Shown here piece by piece: positions 16,129 to 23,733 of a stretch of DNA of 35,142 nucleotides. The notes beneath the pieces were generated by a model. It saw only the letters and a list, made by a program, of their open reading frames with translations. It was not told the DNA's origin and made no database searches. The position numbers were made by a program, and so were the translations under genes. The stretch is taken from assembly GCA_039715185.1 (NCBI GenBank), contig JBDLIA010000029.1:1-35142 (forward strand), given 5' to 3'. The first letter of the stretch is position 1. Each line of letters opens with the position of its first letter. The stretch is from Gemmatimonadota bacterium (GTDB lineage Bacteria; Gemmatimonadota; Gemmatimonadetes; Longimicrobiales; RSA9).

Positions 16129-16896
16129 GTGATCCCGCTCAAGAGCCAGCAAGAGATCGAGGCCATTGGCCGCGCGGGTAGTGTCATCGCCGCGCTGTTC
16201 GCCGAGCTTCCCGCGCGCATCGCTCCCGGCGTGACCACGGACGCATTGGACCGCTTCTGCGATGAGTTCGTCCGTTCCCACGAAGGCGCGGTGCCGTCCT
16301 TCAAGGGCCTCTATGGCTTCCCCCGCAGCGCCTGCATTTCGGTCAACGAGGAGGTCGTCCACGGCATCCCGGAACCGGGTCGCGTGCTGGCCTCGGGCGA
16401 TCTTGTCACCGTGGACGTCGGGGTGGAGCTGGGTGGCTGGTTCGGCGATGCGGCGCGAACCTACGCCGTGGGCGATGTCGACGCCGACGTTCAGCGGCTC
16501 ATGGACACGACTCGGGCGGCCCTCAACGCTGGCATCGAGCAGGCTCGCGCCGGCAACCGCCTCGGTGACGTGGGGCACGCCATTCAAACGGTCGCCGAGT
16601 CCGCTGGGATGTCGGTGGTGCGCGAGCTCGTCGGCCACGGCATCGGCAGGCGGCCGCACGAGGAGCCGAACGTGCCGAATTTCGGCCGGCCGGGGCGCGG
16701 CCTCAAGCTGAGGCCCGGGATGGTGCTCGCCATAGAGCCGATGCTCAATCTCGGCTCGCCTGACGTCGAAACGCTCGAGGACGACTGGACGGTGGTGACA
16801 TCGGACCGGCTACCGAGCGCCCACTTCGAGCAGACGGTGGCCGTTACGGCGGACGGGCCCCGAGTGCTCACGAGTCTCAACGGCAACCCGCTTTAG
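16129..16896 (+). CDS. map: Methionine aminopeptidase, type I
   Basis: A 255-residue dinuclear metalloprotease that removes the initiator Met from nascent proteins. Metal ligands can be placed in DVGVELGGWFGDAARTY (two Asp), VGHGIGRRPHEEPNVPNF (His), MVLAIEPML (Glu) and SAHFEQTVAVT (Glu); the substrate His lies in EVVHGIPEPGRVL. Length fits the type Ia enzyme (~250-265). The GTG at 16129 gives the standard beginning (I-P-L-K-S-x-x-E-I-E-x-I). An open frame extends back to 15958 but overlaps the permease and has no family similarity. No clear Shine-Dalgarno is visible. map is the expected gene after adk in spc operons, so hemD to the permease is an insertion. Confidence 0.95.
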   Translation: MIPLKSQQEIEAIGRAGSVIAALFAELPARIAPGVTTDALDRFCDEFVRSHEGAVPSFKGLYGFPRSACISVNEEVVHGIPEPGRVLASGDLVTVDVGVELGGWFGDAARTYAVGDVDADVQRLMDTTRAALNAGIEQARAGNRLGDVGHAIQTVAESAGMSVVRELVGHGIGRRPHEEPNVPNFGRPGRGLKLRPGMVLAIEPMLNLGSPDVETLEDDWTVVTSDRLPSAHFEQTVAVTADGPRVLTSLNGNPL

Positions 16897-16912
16897 GCGG
16901 GCGAGGCTACCC

Positions 16913-19465
16913 ATGTCGCCAGGCAAGCCAGCGCGCTCGATCCTCGCCTTCGGGCTCGCGGCCGCCTCCGCCGCGCCACCTCTCTCGGCCCAGAATGCGA
17001 CTGGCCAGCAGGCGGACACGGTGGCCATCCGCCAGCAAATCGAGGGTCGACTCGGGCGGTCCGTGTCGCAGGGTGAGATCCTCGAGGCGCTGCGTCGGTC
17101 GGGACTGACCCGGTCGCAGCTTCGCTTGCGCCTGAGCCAGGCCGGATATGATCCAGCCCTGGCGGATCGCTACTATGACGCGCTGGAGGGCGGCTCTCTG
17201 CAGCGGGGTGCGCCCGGAGGTGATTTCGCCGAAGCGCTGGGGCGTTTGGGCCTGATGGGCCAGGACAGCGGCCTGGGGATAGGCCCGGGCCAGGCGGCGC
17301 TCTTCGATTCGCTTGGAGCCGACTCTCGGCCCTTCCGAGACCCACCCGGTCTGCCCTTCGACCTGCGCGACGAGCCCGTGCCTACGGTGGATGGCCTGCC
17401 GATTTTCGGTCACGATATCTTTCGGAGATTCACAACCCAGTTCGACCCGATCCTCGAGGGGCCGGTGGACGCCGGCTACCGGCTGGACGCCGGAGACGAG
17501 TTGGCGCTAGTGCTTACCGGAGATGTCGAGCTCGCTTACCCGCTGACGGTTTCGCGTGAGGGGCACGTGTTCATCCCCGACGTCGGCCGCGTGGCGGTGG
17601 CCGGCCTCACGCTCGGCCAGCTGGAAGACGCGCTGTACGGTCGCCTGGGCAGCGTTTACTCGGGAGTGCGGCGGGGCCCCGGCGCGACCACGCGCTTCCA
17701 GATTTCCGTCGGACGGCTGCGCGTCAATCAGGTGTTCGTCGTGGGCGAGGTCCGCTGGCCGGGCGCCTATCAGGTGAACGCGGCCGGCACCGCCTTCAAC
17801 GCGCTCTACCTGTCGGGCGGACCCAGCGCCGCGGGTAGCCTGCGTTCGCTGGAGGTGCGACGGGGCGGACGGCTCGTCCAGACTGTCGACACCTACGACT
17901 ACCTTCTGCGCGGCGACAACGCCGGCGACCTGCGCCTGGAGCAGGGGGATCGGCTGTTCGTTCCGGTTGCCCTGACCCTGGTGGGGGTGGAGGGCTCGGT
18001 ACGCAGGCCGGCCGCCTACGAGCTGCGCGAGGGAGAGGGGCTACGCGAGCTGATTGCCTTCGCCGGCGGCTTTCGGTCCGACGCCGTGGTGAGGCGCATC
18101 CAGGTGGATCGCGTCGTGCCGCCCTGGGAGCGCATCCCCGGCGTGGACCGCGTCCTGGTGGACGTCGACCTGCGCGAGTTGATGGAGGGAGACGAGGCCA
18201 TGCCGCTGCGCGACGGGGACCGCGTCCGGGTGTTCGCGATCTCCGACGAGCGGCGCAACAGGGTCGTGCTGGAAGGCGAGGTGAACCGGCCCGGGCTGTA
18301 TCAGTGGAGCGACGGGGAAACGCTGCAGGGCCTGATCGACCGCGCCGAGGGGCTAACGGAGGGGGCTTACCTTTCGCGCGCCCACATCTACCGCCTGGAT
18401 CCGGCCGACGGCCGCCGCCAGCTGCTCAGGGTCGCGCTGTCAGAAGACGGCGTCACGGGTGACGTGCGGCTGGCCGATCGCGACTCGGTGGTGATCTTCA
18501 GCAAGGAGATGCTGCGCAACGAGTCGGTCGTGACGGTCGATGGGTTCGTGAAGGACCCGGGCGAGTTCCCTCTCGCCGAGGGCATGACCCTCGAAGACCT
18601 GATCCTGGCCGCGGGTGGCTTCGTGCGCGGCGCCTACGCCCTCGAGGTGGAGATCGCGCGGCCGGTGGATCCGCTGCGCCGGGACCGTACGCTGGCGACG
18701 GTGTTTCGGGTCGCGCTGCCTCCAGGGGGCGCGCCGGGCAGCGACGGCGGCAGCGACGGGGCGACCGGCGCGGTCGAGGCCGGGGCCGGCGACTGGCGCC
18801 CTCTGGCGGCCGAGTTCTCCCTGCGTCACGGAGACCGGGCGTTCGTGCGCCGGGCGCCGGGCTACGAAGTGTCTCGAACCGTGGCGGTCACGGGCCAGAT
18901 ACACCTGCCCGGCCGCTACGTGCTGGCCGAACGCGACGAAACCGTCAGCAGCATCATCGCACGGGCGGGTGGGCTCACGACGGAGGCCTACGCGCCGGGC
19001 TTCCAGATGATACGCGAGGGCGAGTTGGTGGCGACGGATCTCTCCCGCGCTCTGGTCGAGGGCGACCGCGAGGCGGACCTGGCCCTCGCGGGAGGTGACA
19101 GCCTGCACGTCCCGGCCTACGATCCAACGGTCCTGGTGCGGGGCGCCGTGGCGTTCGAGACCCGCGTTCTGTACGAATCCGGCGAGAACATCGACTACTA
19201 CATCGAACAGGCCGGTGGGTACCTGGACAACGCCGATCGGGATCGCGTTTCGGTCACCTTCCAGAACGGTTCCCGGGCCACCAAGCGTACCCGCTTCCTG
19301 CTGCCGGACGGAGTCCCAAGGCCGGGCCCGGGAAGTCGCGTCGTCGTGCCCGTGAAGCCCCCGCGGAGCGGCGGCCTGGGCTTCAGCACGATCTTCACCC
19401 AGACGCTGACGGCGCTGACCGCGGCGGCGTCGCTGATCATCGCCGTGGACCGTATCAGCAACTGA
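16913..19465 (+). CDS. Multi-SLBB polysaccharide export (Wza-like) protein
   Basis: An 850-residue secreted or envelope protein. The N terminus has a signal peptide ([18 protein letters not shown]). After a helical segment (about 35-90) comes a polysaccharide export domain ([40 protein letters not shown], about 190-230). Six SLBB-like units follow, recognisable by the V-x-G-x-V-x-x-P-G-x-Y pattern near residues 272, 356, 451, 539, 657 and 740. The last 20 residues are hydrophobic ([19 protein letters not shown]), a possible membrane segment. The family exports capsule or exopolysaccharide across the outer membrane. It has no lipobox, unlike Wza. Its place between map and rpmJ is very unusual; no glycosyltransferase or Wzc-like partner is adjacent, though nucleotide-sugar genes lie 6 kb downstream. 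Confidence 0.85.
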   Translation: MSPGKPARSILAFGLAAASAAPPLSAQNATGQQADTVAIRQQIEGRLGRSVSQGEILEALRRSGLTRSQLRLRLSQAGYDPALADRYYDALEGGSLQRGAPGGDFAEALGRLGLMGQDSGLGIGPGQAALFDSLGADSRPFRDPPGLPFDLRDEPVPTVDGLPIFGHDIFRRFTTQFDPILEGPVDAGYRLDAGDELALVLTGDVELAYPLTVSREGHVFIPDVGRVAVAGLTLGQLEDALYGRLGSVYSGVRRGPGATTRFQISVGRLRVNQVFVVGEVRWPGAYQVNAAGTAFNALYLSGGPSAAGSLRSLEVRRGGRLVQTVDTYDYLLRGDNAGDLRLEQGDRLFVPVALTLVGVEGSVRRPAAYELREGEGLRELIAFAGGFRSDAVVRRIQVDRVVPPWERIPGVDRVLVDVDLRELMEGDEAMPLRDGDRVRVFAISDERRNRVVLEGEVNRPGLYQWSDGETLQGLIDRAEGLTEGAYLSRAHIYRLDPADGRRQLLRVALSEDGVTGDVRLADRDSVVIFSKEMLRNESVVTVDGFVKDPGEFPLAEGMTLEDLILAAGGFVRGAYALEVEIARPVDPLRRDRTLATVFRVALPPGGAPGSDGGSDGATGAVEAGAGDWRPLAAEFSLRHGDRAFVRRAPGYEVSRTVAVTGQIHLPGRYVLAERDETVSSIIARAGGLTTEAYAPGFQMIREGELVATDLSRALVEGDREADLALAGGDSLHVPAYDPTVLVRGAVAFETRVLYESGENIDYYIEQAGGYLDNADRDRVSVTFQNGSRATKRTRFLLPDGVPRPGPGSRVVVPVKPPRSGGLGFSTIFTQTLTALTAAASLIIAVDRISN

Positions 19466-19485
19466 GCGATCATGTGCCCACGGGG

Positions 19486-19514
19486 TTGCTCGATCTTGGT
19501 CGCCTGCATATACT
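19486..19514 (+). promoter_or_regulatory. Predicted sigma-70-type promoter ahead of rpmJ and the alpha operon
   Basis: TTGCTC at 19486-19491 and TATACT at 19509-19514 are separated by exactly 17 bases. The -10 box matches five of six consensus positions, the -35 three of six. It lies in the 91-base gap after the exporter gene, so transcription would begin near 19521 and serve rpmJ, rpsM, rpsK, rpsD, rpoA and rplQ. This would free these genes from the expression of the inserted exporter gene. Confidence 0.6.
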
Positions 19515-19556
19515 TCCCAGCTGTTCGTCAACTTCTTACGCCCGGCATACGCACAC

Positions 19557-19673
19557 ATGAAGGTTCGTAGCAGCGTCAAGCCGATTTGCGAGCATTGCAA
19601 GGTGATCCGCCGCCGCGGGGTGGTGAGGGTCATCTGCAAGAGGAATCCGCGACACAAGCAGCGACAGGGCTGA
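19557..19673 (+). CDS. rpmJ: 50S ribosomal protein L36, zinc type
   Basis: A 38-residue protein of the large subunit. It reads [19 protein letters not shown] and then [18 protein letters not shown], the complete L36 signature, with zinc ligands C11, C14, C27 and H33. Length is exactly the usual one. It lies four bases before rpsM. In most bacteria infA precedes it; here no infA is present in the gap or in the neighbouring genes. Confidence 0.97.
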   Translation: MKVRSSVKPICEHCKVIRRRGVVRVICKRNPRHKQRQG

Positions 19674-19677
19674 GCGA

Positions 19678-20058
19678 ATGGCGCGTATCGCTGGCATTGA
19701 TTTGCCGCGCAACAAGAGGATCGAGGTCGCGCTGACCTACATCTACGGCATCGGCGCTTCCAAGTCCGACCACATACTCGACACCACCGGCGTGGATCGC
19801 GACAGGCGCGTCCATCAGCTGACGGACGAGGAAGTGAATCGTCTGCGTCGGGAAATCGAGAGCAAGCACAAGGTGGAGGGCGCCCTTCGCACCGAGGTCT
19901 CCATGAACGTCAAGCGACTCATGGACATCGGGTGCTATCGCGGTTTGCGGCACCGGCGCGGACTTCCCGTTCGGGGCCAGCGCACGCACACCAACGCGCG
20001 CACGCACAAGGGTACGCGGCGCGCCATCGCAGGCAAGAAGAGGGCACCCAAGAAGTAG
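19678..20058 (+). CDS. rpsM: 30S ribosomal protein S13
   Basis: A 126-residue protein of the small-subunit head that contacts the P-site tRNA and forms the bridge with L5. It starts [34 protein letters not shown], has the helix-two-turn-helix region, and ends with [46 protein letters not shown], which is diagnostic. Its stop is followed two bases later by a long stem-loop. Confidence 0.97.
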   Translation: MARIAGIDLPRNKRIEVALTYIYGIGASKSDHILDTTGVDRDRRVHQLTDEEVNRLRREIESKHKVEGALRTEVSMNVKRLMDIGCYRGLRHRRGLPVRGQRTHTNARTHKGTRRAIAGKKRAPKK

Positions 20059-20059
20059 C

Positions 20060-20093
20060 CGGTGCCGGTCAGCCGATCTTCGGCTCGGCACCG
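20060..20093 (+). promoter_or_regulatory. Long stem-loop immediately after rpsM
   Basis: CGGTGCCG (20060-20067) pairs perfectly with CGGCACCG (20086-20093); inside, AGCCG (20071-20075) pairs with CGGCT (20081-20085) around loop ATCTT, leaving a 3-base bulge. That is 13 base pairs in 34 bases, starting two bases after the rpsM stop. No T-run follows, so it is not a normal terminator. It may mark RNA processing, partial attenuation or protein binding; this is inference. Confidence 0.55.
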
Positions 20094-20137
20094 CTGGGCC
20101 TCCGATAAGACCCTAGCACAGCGCGAAGCGCACGAGC

Positions 20138-20530
20138 ATGGCCAAGCCCAAGAAAACGCGTCAGAAGCGAACCAAGAAGAACGTCGAGGCGGAGGCGATC
20201 GCCCACATCCGGGCGACCTTCAACAACACGCTCATCACGCTCACCGATATGGGTGGTGCGGTGATAGTGTGGGGCAGCGCCGGCCGAGCGGGGTTCAAGG
20301 GTTCCAAGAAGTCGACGCCGTTCGCCGCCACGGTCGCGGCGGAGCAGGTGGGCCGTGAGGCGGTCAGCCTCGGTGTTCGGCGGATCCACGTGCGCGTGCA
20401 GGGACCGGGTAGCGGCAGAGAGTCCGCCGTGCAGGCCCTGGCCGCGGCCGGGTTGGATGTTCGGTCGATCCGCGACGTTACGCCGATCCCGCACAACGGG
20501 TGTCGGCCGCCCAAGAAGCGCCGCGTCTAA
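20138..20530 (+). CDS. rpsK: 30S ribosomal protein S11
   Basis: A 130-residue platform protein. The family signature is clear: [103 protein letters not shown]. Length is standard (~129). The start ATG at 20138 follows an AGCG-rich lead without a strong Shine-Dalgarno, 79 bases after rpsM. Its TAA stop lies in the loop of a perfect hairpin. Confidence 0.97.
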   Translation: MAKPKKTRQKRTKKNVEAEAIAHIRATFNNTLITLTDMGGAVIVWGSAGRAGFKGSKKSTPFAATVAAEQVGREAVSLGVRRIHVRVQGPGSGRESAVQALAAAGLDVRSIRDVTPIPHNGCRPPKKRRV

Positions 20531-20540
20531 AAGGACGCGG
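20521..20540 (+). other. Perfect 7-bp hairpin enclosing the rpsK stop codon
   Basis: CCGCGTC (20521-20527) pairs with GACGCGG (20534-20540); the loop TAAAAG contains the stop codon TAA (20528-20530). The rpsK-rpsD gap continues to 20622. A weaker pairing of GAGAC (near 20542) with GTCTC (near 20578) is possible further on. In other bacteria S4 controls its own mRNA, so this gap is a candidate S4 target, but I could not match it to the known S4 leader. Confidence 0.5.
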
Positions 20541-20622
20541 GGAGACGTAAACCGCCGCACCATCCAGGCGGGACGAAGTCTCGCATGCAGGTTTTATCGA
20601 CACGGATGGAGACTAGAACGAT

Positions 20623-21258
20623 ATGGGTCGCCACACTGGACCGGTGTGCAAGCTCTGCCGCCGCGAGGGGCAGAAGCTCTTCCTGAAGGGCACGAAGTGT
20701 TTCACCGAGAAGTGCCCCATTGAACGCCGCAACTATGTCCCGGGCCAACACGGTCTAACCAACGCGCGCCGGCGTAAGCAGTCGGAATATGCGGTGCAGC
20801 TCCGTGAGAAGCAGAAGGTGAAGCGGATCTACGGGGTCGGCGAGTCGTATTTCCGGAATCTTTTTGCGGAAGCCCACCGAGCGCAGGGCGTCACGGGCGA
20901 AAACCTGTTGGTCCTCCTCGAAAGCCGGCTGGACAACATCCTCTACCGCCTGGGGCTCGCCGAGAGCCGCCGGCAGGCGAGGCAGCTCGTTCGCCACGGC
21001 CACGTGGAGGTCAACGCGTCCGCCGTGAACATTCCGAGCTACCGCGTTGCCGCCGGTGACGAGGTGCGCATCCGCGAAGGCTCTCGGGGGCTGGTACCGG
21101 TGCAGGCCGCAGTGGAGGCGAGAACTCGCCCCGACACGGTACGCTGGCTCGCGGTGGACACGGATACGCGCACGGGCCGGATGCTCCAGAGCCCGACCCG
21201 CACGGACATCCCGTTGGCGGTCCAGGAGCAGCTCATCGTGGAGCTCTACTCCAAGTAG
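20623..21258 (+). CDS. rpsD: 30S ribosomal protein S4, zinc-binding type
   Basis: A 211-residue primary 16S rRNA binder at the mRNA entry that initiates 30S assembly. The N terminus carries a four-cysteine zinc site, C9, C12, C26 and C31 (VCKLCR and KCFTEKCP), followed by IERRNYVPGQHG. The S4 RNA-binding domain is seen in LESRLDNILYRLGLAESRRQARQLVRHGHVEVNASAVNIPSYRV. The C-terminal PTRTDIPLAVQEQLIVELYSK is the usual ending. Length is typical (~206). Confidence 0.97.
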   Translation: MGRHTGPVCKLCRREGQKLFLKGTKCFTEKCPIERRNYVPGQHGLTNARRRKQSEYAVQLREKQKVKRIYGVGESYFRNLFAEAHRAQGVTGENLLVLLESRLDNILYRLGLAESRRQARQLVRHGHVEVNASAVNIPSYRVAAGDEVRIREGSRGLVPVQAAVEARTRPDTVRWLAVDTDTRTGRMLQSPTRTDIPLAVQEQLIVELYSK

Positions 21259-21301
21259 GGCCGGCCGGGGAAGCGAAAGCAACGTCAGTTGATGACTCGA
21301 A

Positions 21302-21317
21302 CCGGCCGTTCGGCCGG
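21302..21317 (+). other. Hairpin just ahead of the rpoA start
   Basis: CCGGCC (21302-21307) pairs with GGCCGG (21312-21317) around the loop GTTC. It ends ten bases before the GTG start of rpoA, close to the GGGAGG ribosome-binding region. A second GC-rich palindrome (GGCCGGCC) directly follows the rpsD stop at about 21259 and could pair alternatively with it, which would expose or hide the rpoA binding site. Any regulatory meaning is inference. Confidence 0.45.
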
Positions 21318-21326
21318 GAGGCGATA

Positions 21327-22448
21327 GTGGAGCTAGATCTCAGCGGATTGGTACTTCCCGAGCGAGTCGAAGTCGCCCATCGTTCCGACGATGGTCGCTC
21401 GGCGGAGTTCGTAATGGCACCCCTGGAGCGGGGCTACGGCCACACCCTCGGCAATACCGTCCGGCGCATTCTGTTGTCTTCGCTTCCGGGGGCGGCGGTG
21501 TGGGCTTTCCGCATGGACGGCGTCGTACACGAGCACCAGACGGTGGAGGGCGTCGTCGAAGACGTTCACCAGATCATCCAGAACCTGAAGACGCTCGTTC
21601 TGGAGATGGAGGGCGACCTGCCTCAAGCGACGCAGGGGGCCGCTCCCGTGGCCGATGAGGACGGCGAAGAGTTCGTCGTCGAAGAGGAGACGCCGCCGGT
21701 CACGCTGGAACTGCGCGCGTCCAAGGCCGGCGCCGTGACCGCGGAAGCCATCGGCGGGCATGGGCGGGTCAAGGTCGTCAATCAGGACCACCACCTGTTC
21801 ACCCTGCAGGATGAGCGAGAGATCAACCTCACGCTGTACGTGAACAAGGGGCGCGGCTTCGTGGCCGCCGACCAACATCGGCTACCCAAGGGGAGTCCGG
21901 TGGACCTGGTCCGGATCGACTCGATCTACAACCCGGTGCTGCGAGCCAACTTCACGGTCGAGGAGACGCGTGTGGGCCAGCGCACCGACTTCGACCGCTT
22001 GACGCTGCTCGTGGAGACCAACGGGAGCCGGGAGCCGGAAGAGACGGTGGCGTACGCGGCGGAGCTGGCGCGTCGGCACATGGCCTATCTGCTTCAGTTC
22101 GGCGGGACCGAGGTGTCCGAGCCGCCGACACCGGGAGCGGTGCGCATGTCGAGTGGCATGCAGGACCTCTTCCGCCGCCCGATCGAGGACCTCACGGAGC
22201 TGTCGGTTCGCTCGGTGAACTCGCTCAAGAAGGAGAGTATCATTACTCTCGGAGACCTGGTCCGGCGGAGCGAGCAGCAGATGCTCAACATCGAGAACTT
22301 CGGGCAGAAGTCACTCGAAGAAATCCGCCGCTTCCTGGAAGATCAGGACCTGCACTTCGGCATGCAGCTGGAGGCCGGTGAAGACGGAGAGCTGTATCTG
22401 GTGGGCGATGACGCCGAGGCCGAGGAAGCAGCGGCGGCGGAGGAGTAG
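21327..22448 (+). CDS. rpoA: DNA-directed RNA polymerase alpha subunit
   Basis: A 373-residue subunit that dimerises to start polymerase assembly and contacts UP elements and activators through its C-terminal domain. The N-terminal domain shows FVMAPLERGYGHTLGNTVRRILLSSLPGAAV and VDLVRIDSIYNPVLRANFTVEETRVGQRTDFDRLTL; the C-terminal domain shows PIEDLTELSVRSVNSLKKESIITLGDLVRRSEQQMLNIENFGQKSLEEI. Two acidic additions make it longer than usual (~310-330): one after LVLEMEGDLP (about residues 98-120, with DEDGEEFVVEEE) and one at the C terminus (DDAEAEEAAAAEE). The GTG start has GGGAGG nearby. Confidence 0.96.
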   Translation: MELDLSGLVLPERVEVAHRSDDGRSAEFVMAPLERGYGHTLGNTVRRILLSSLPGAAVWAFRMDGVVHEHQTVEGVVEDVHQIIQNLKTLVLEMEGDLPQATQGAAPVADEDGEEFVVEEETPPVTLELRASKAGAVTAEAIGGHGRVKVVNQDHHLFTLQDEREINLTLYVNKGRGFVAADQHRLPKGSPVDLVRIDSIYNPVLRANFTVEETRVGQRTDFDRLTLLVETNGSREPEETVAYAAELARRHMAYLLQFGGTEVSEPPTPGAVRMSSGMQDLFRRPIEDLTELSVRSVNSLKKESIITLGDLVRRSEQQMLNIENFGQKSLEEIRRFLEDQDLHFGMQLEAGEDGELYLVGDDAEAEEAAAAEE

Positions 22449-22451
22449 CCG

Positions 22452-22805
22452 ATGAGGCACCGCAAGAAGGGACGACACCTCGGGCGAACCGCCGAGCACC
22501 GGGAAGCCACGCTGCGCAACCTCGCGACGTCGCTTTTCAAGCACGGCCGGATTCGTACGACAACCGCCAAGGCGAAAGAGCTCCGCACGTACGCGGAGCC
22601 TTTGATCACGAAGGCGAAGCGTGGCGATCTGCACGCCCGCCGCATCGTGGCTAGGAGCATCCGCGACAAGGACGTGCTCGCTCATCTGTTCGGCGAGCTA
22701 GGCCCCCGGTACGCAGAGCGTCCGGGAGGGTATACGCGGGTGCTGAAGCTCGGGCACCGTCCGGGTGACGGCGCCGATATGGCGATCATCGAACTCGTCG
22801 AGTAG
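22452..22805 (+). CDS. rplQ: 50S ribosomal protein L17
   Basis: A 117-residue protein near the tunnel exit. It begins [65 protein letters not shown], a full family signature, and ends [26 protein letters not shown]. Length is that of the short form (~117). It is three bases after rpoA and the last gene of the alpha operon in the usual order. Confidence 0.97.
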   Translation: MRHRKKGRHLGRTAEHREATLRNLATSLFKHGRIRTTTAKAKELRTYAEPLITKAKRGDLHARRIVARSIRDKDVLAHLFGELGPRYAERPGGYTRVLKLGHRPGDGADMAIIELVE

Positions 22806-22810
22806 GTCCC

Positions 22811-23326
22811 ATGGCCGAAACCAACGCGCCTCAGTCGACCGCACGAAAGACCACGCTCCTCATGATCGCGGCCCTGGTTGCGATAGGGGGCCTATTCTGG
22901 TGGCTGAGCGTTACCGCCGAGCCGACGCAGATATCCATCCTCGAGGATACCGCATCGGTACCGGGTGCCAACATCGACGGGGGGGCGGCCAACGTGACGG
23001 TTGCCGACTTCGCGACCGGTCCCGAGGGCTTCCAGAGCCTGAACATCCGGCTGAGCAACGTTACGATCGCGTCCACGCTGGGCGGCCGGGCGTTTTGGAT
23101 CCAGCTTCCCAACAACCAGCCGTACATGATCCGGATAAGCGATGCCCTCGCCGCTGGAGGGGCGTCCTTCGCCAACGGTGATATCGTGACGGTATCGGGA
23201 ATCGTGGAGCTCATGTCCGACTCGGTGTTGACCGATTGGCGGTCTTCGGGCGCGCTGGTGGATGACCTGCAGGTCGAGGAAGCGCGTTTCGCGCTGAGCT
23301 TCCTGGACGCGCGCACGCTCAACTAG
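22811..23326 (+). CDS. Unrecognised membrane-anchored small protein, possibly OB-fold-like
   Basis: A 171-residue protein that I do not recognise. One hydrophobic segment at about residues 15-33 ([19 protein letters not shown]) follows a short charged N terminus, so it is probably anchored with its body outside the cytoplasm. The remaining part is rich in predicted beta strands ([47 protein letters not shown]), a spacing that recalls small OB-fold proteins binding oligonucleotides or ligands. It starts five bases after rplQ and precedes rpmB, so it is likely co-transcribed with the ribosomal genes. No catalytic motif or cysteine is visible. Confidence 0.7.
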   Translation: MAETNAPQSTARKTTLLMIAALVAIGGLFWWLSVTAEPTQISILEDTASVPGANIDGGAANVTVADFATGPEGFQSLNIRLSNVTIASTLGGRAFWIQLPNNQPYMIRISDALAAGGASFANGDIVTVSGIVELMSDSVLTDWRSSGALVDDLQVEEARFALSFLDARTLN

Positions 23327-23363
23327 TTACCGTCCACTAGAGGGCAGGGCCCAGGCACATATC

Positions 23364-23558
23364 ATGGCTAGAGTTTGCTACGTATGCGGCAAGCGTCCCA
23401 TTACCGGGAACAACGTGAGCCACGCGAACAACAAGACCAGGCGGCGTTGGTTGCCCAACCTGCGGCGTGTGAAGATCGCCCTGGATTCGGGCGATGCCAG
23501 ACGAGTGCGCGTGTGCACGCGATGCATCTCGGCCGGCAAGATCCGCAAGGCCGTCTAG
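23364..23558 (+). CDS. rpmB: 50S ribosomal protein L28, zinc type
   Basis: A 64-residue protein of the large subunit. It begins [38 protein letters not shown] and ends [18 protein letters not shown]. The paired cysteines C5, C8, C51 and C54 form the zinc site of the C+ form. Length is usual. In most bacteria rpmB travels with rpmG or alone, so its place after the alpha operon is a local arrangement. A strong terminator follows. Confidence 0.96.
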   Translation: MARVCYVCGKRPITGNNVSHANNKTRRRWLPNLRRVKIALDSGDARRVRVCTRCISAGKIRKAV

Positions 23559-23586
23559 CCTCGCACCATATCTGATGCAGCACATC

Positions 23587-23620
23587 GGGCCGGCGCGGTA
23601 ACCCGCTGCCGGCCCTTCGT
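23587..23620 (+). terminator. Rho-independent terminator after rpmB
   Basis: GGGCCGGC (23587-23594) pairs perfectly with GCCGGCCC (23608-23615), and inside it GCGG pairs with CCGC around loop TAAC with one bulged T. The 12-bp stem is followed by TTCGTAT. It lies about 30 bases past the rpmB stop and closes the ribosomal protein region. Confidence 0.8.
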
Positions 23621-23733
23621 ATGCGGGCTGGAGTTTCCCCAGGGCCAGCCCTATGTTGCGCGGCCGATCTCACGACCGCGCGGTCCCTGAGGTCTCTTGG
23701 CAGCGACCAACCCTCTCATCCCCCGGGGGAGGA

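Noticed and set aside
20591-20619. Possible promoter ahead of rpsD (TAGAAC)
   Set aside because: The -35 position reads GTTTTA, a poor match, and the -10 candidate sits practically on the start codon.
23653-23733. Longer start for the antiporter
   Set aside because: ATG 23734 has a strong GGGGGAGG site; the extra 27 residues are not membrane-like and lie close to the terminator.
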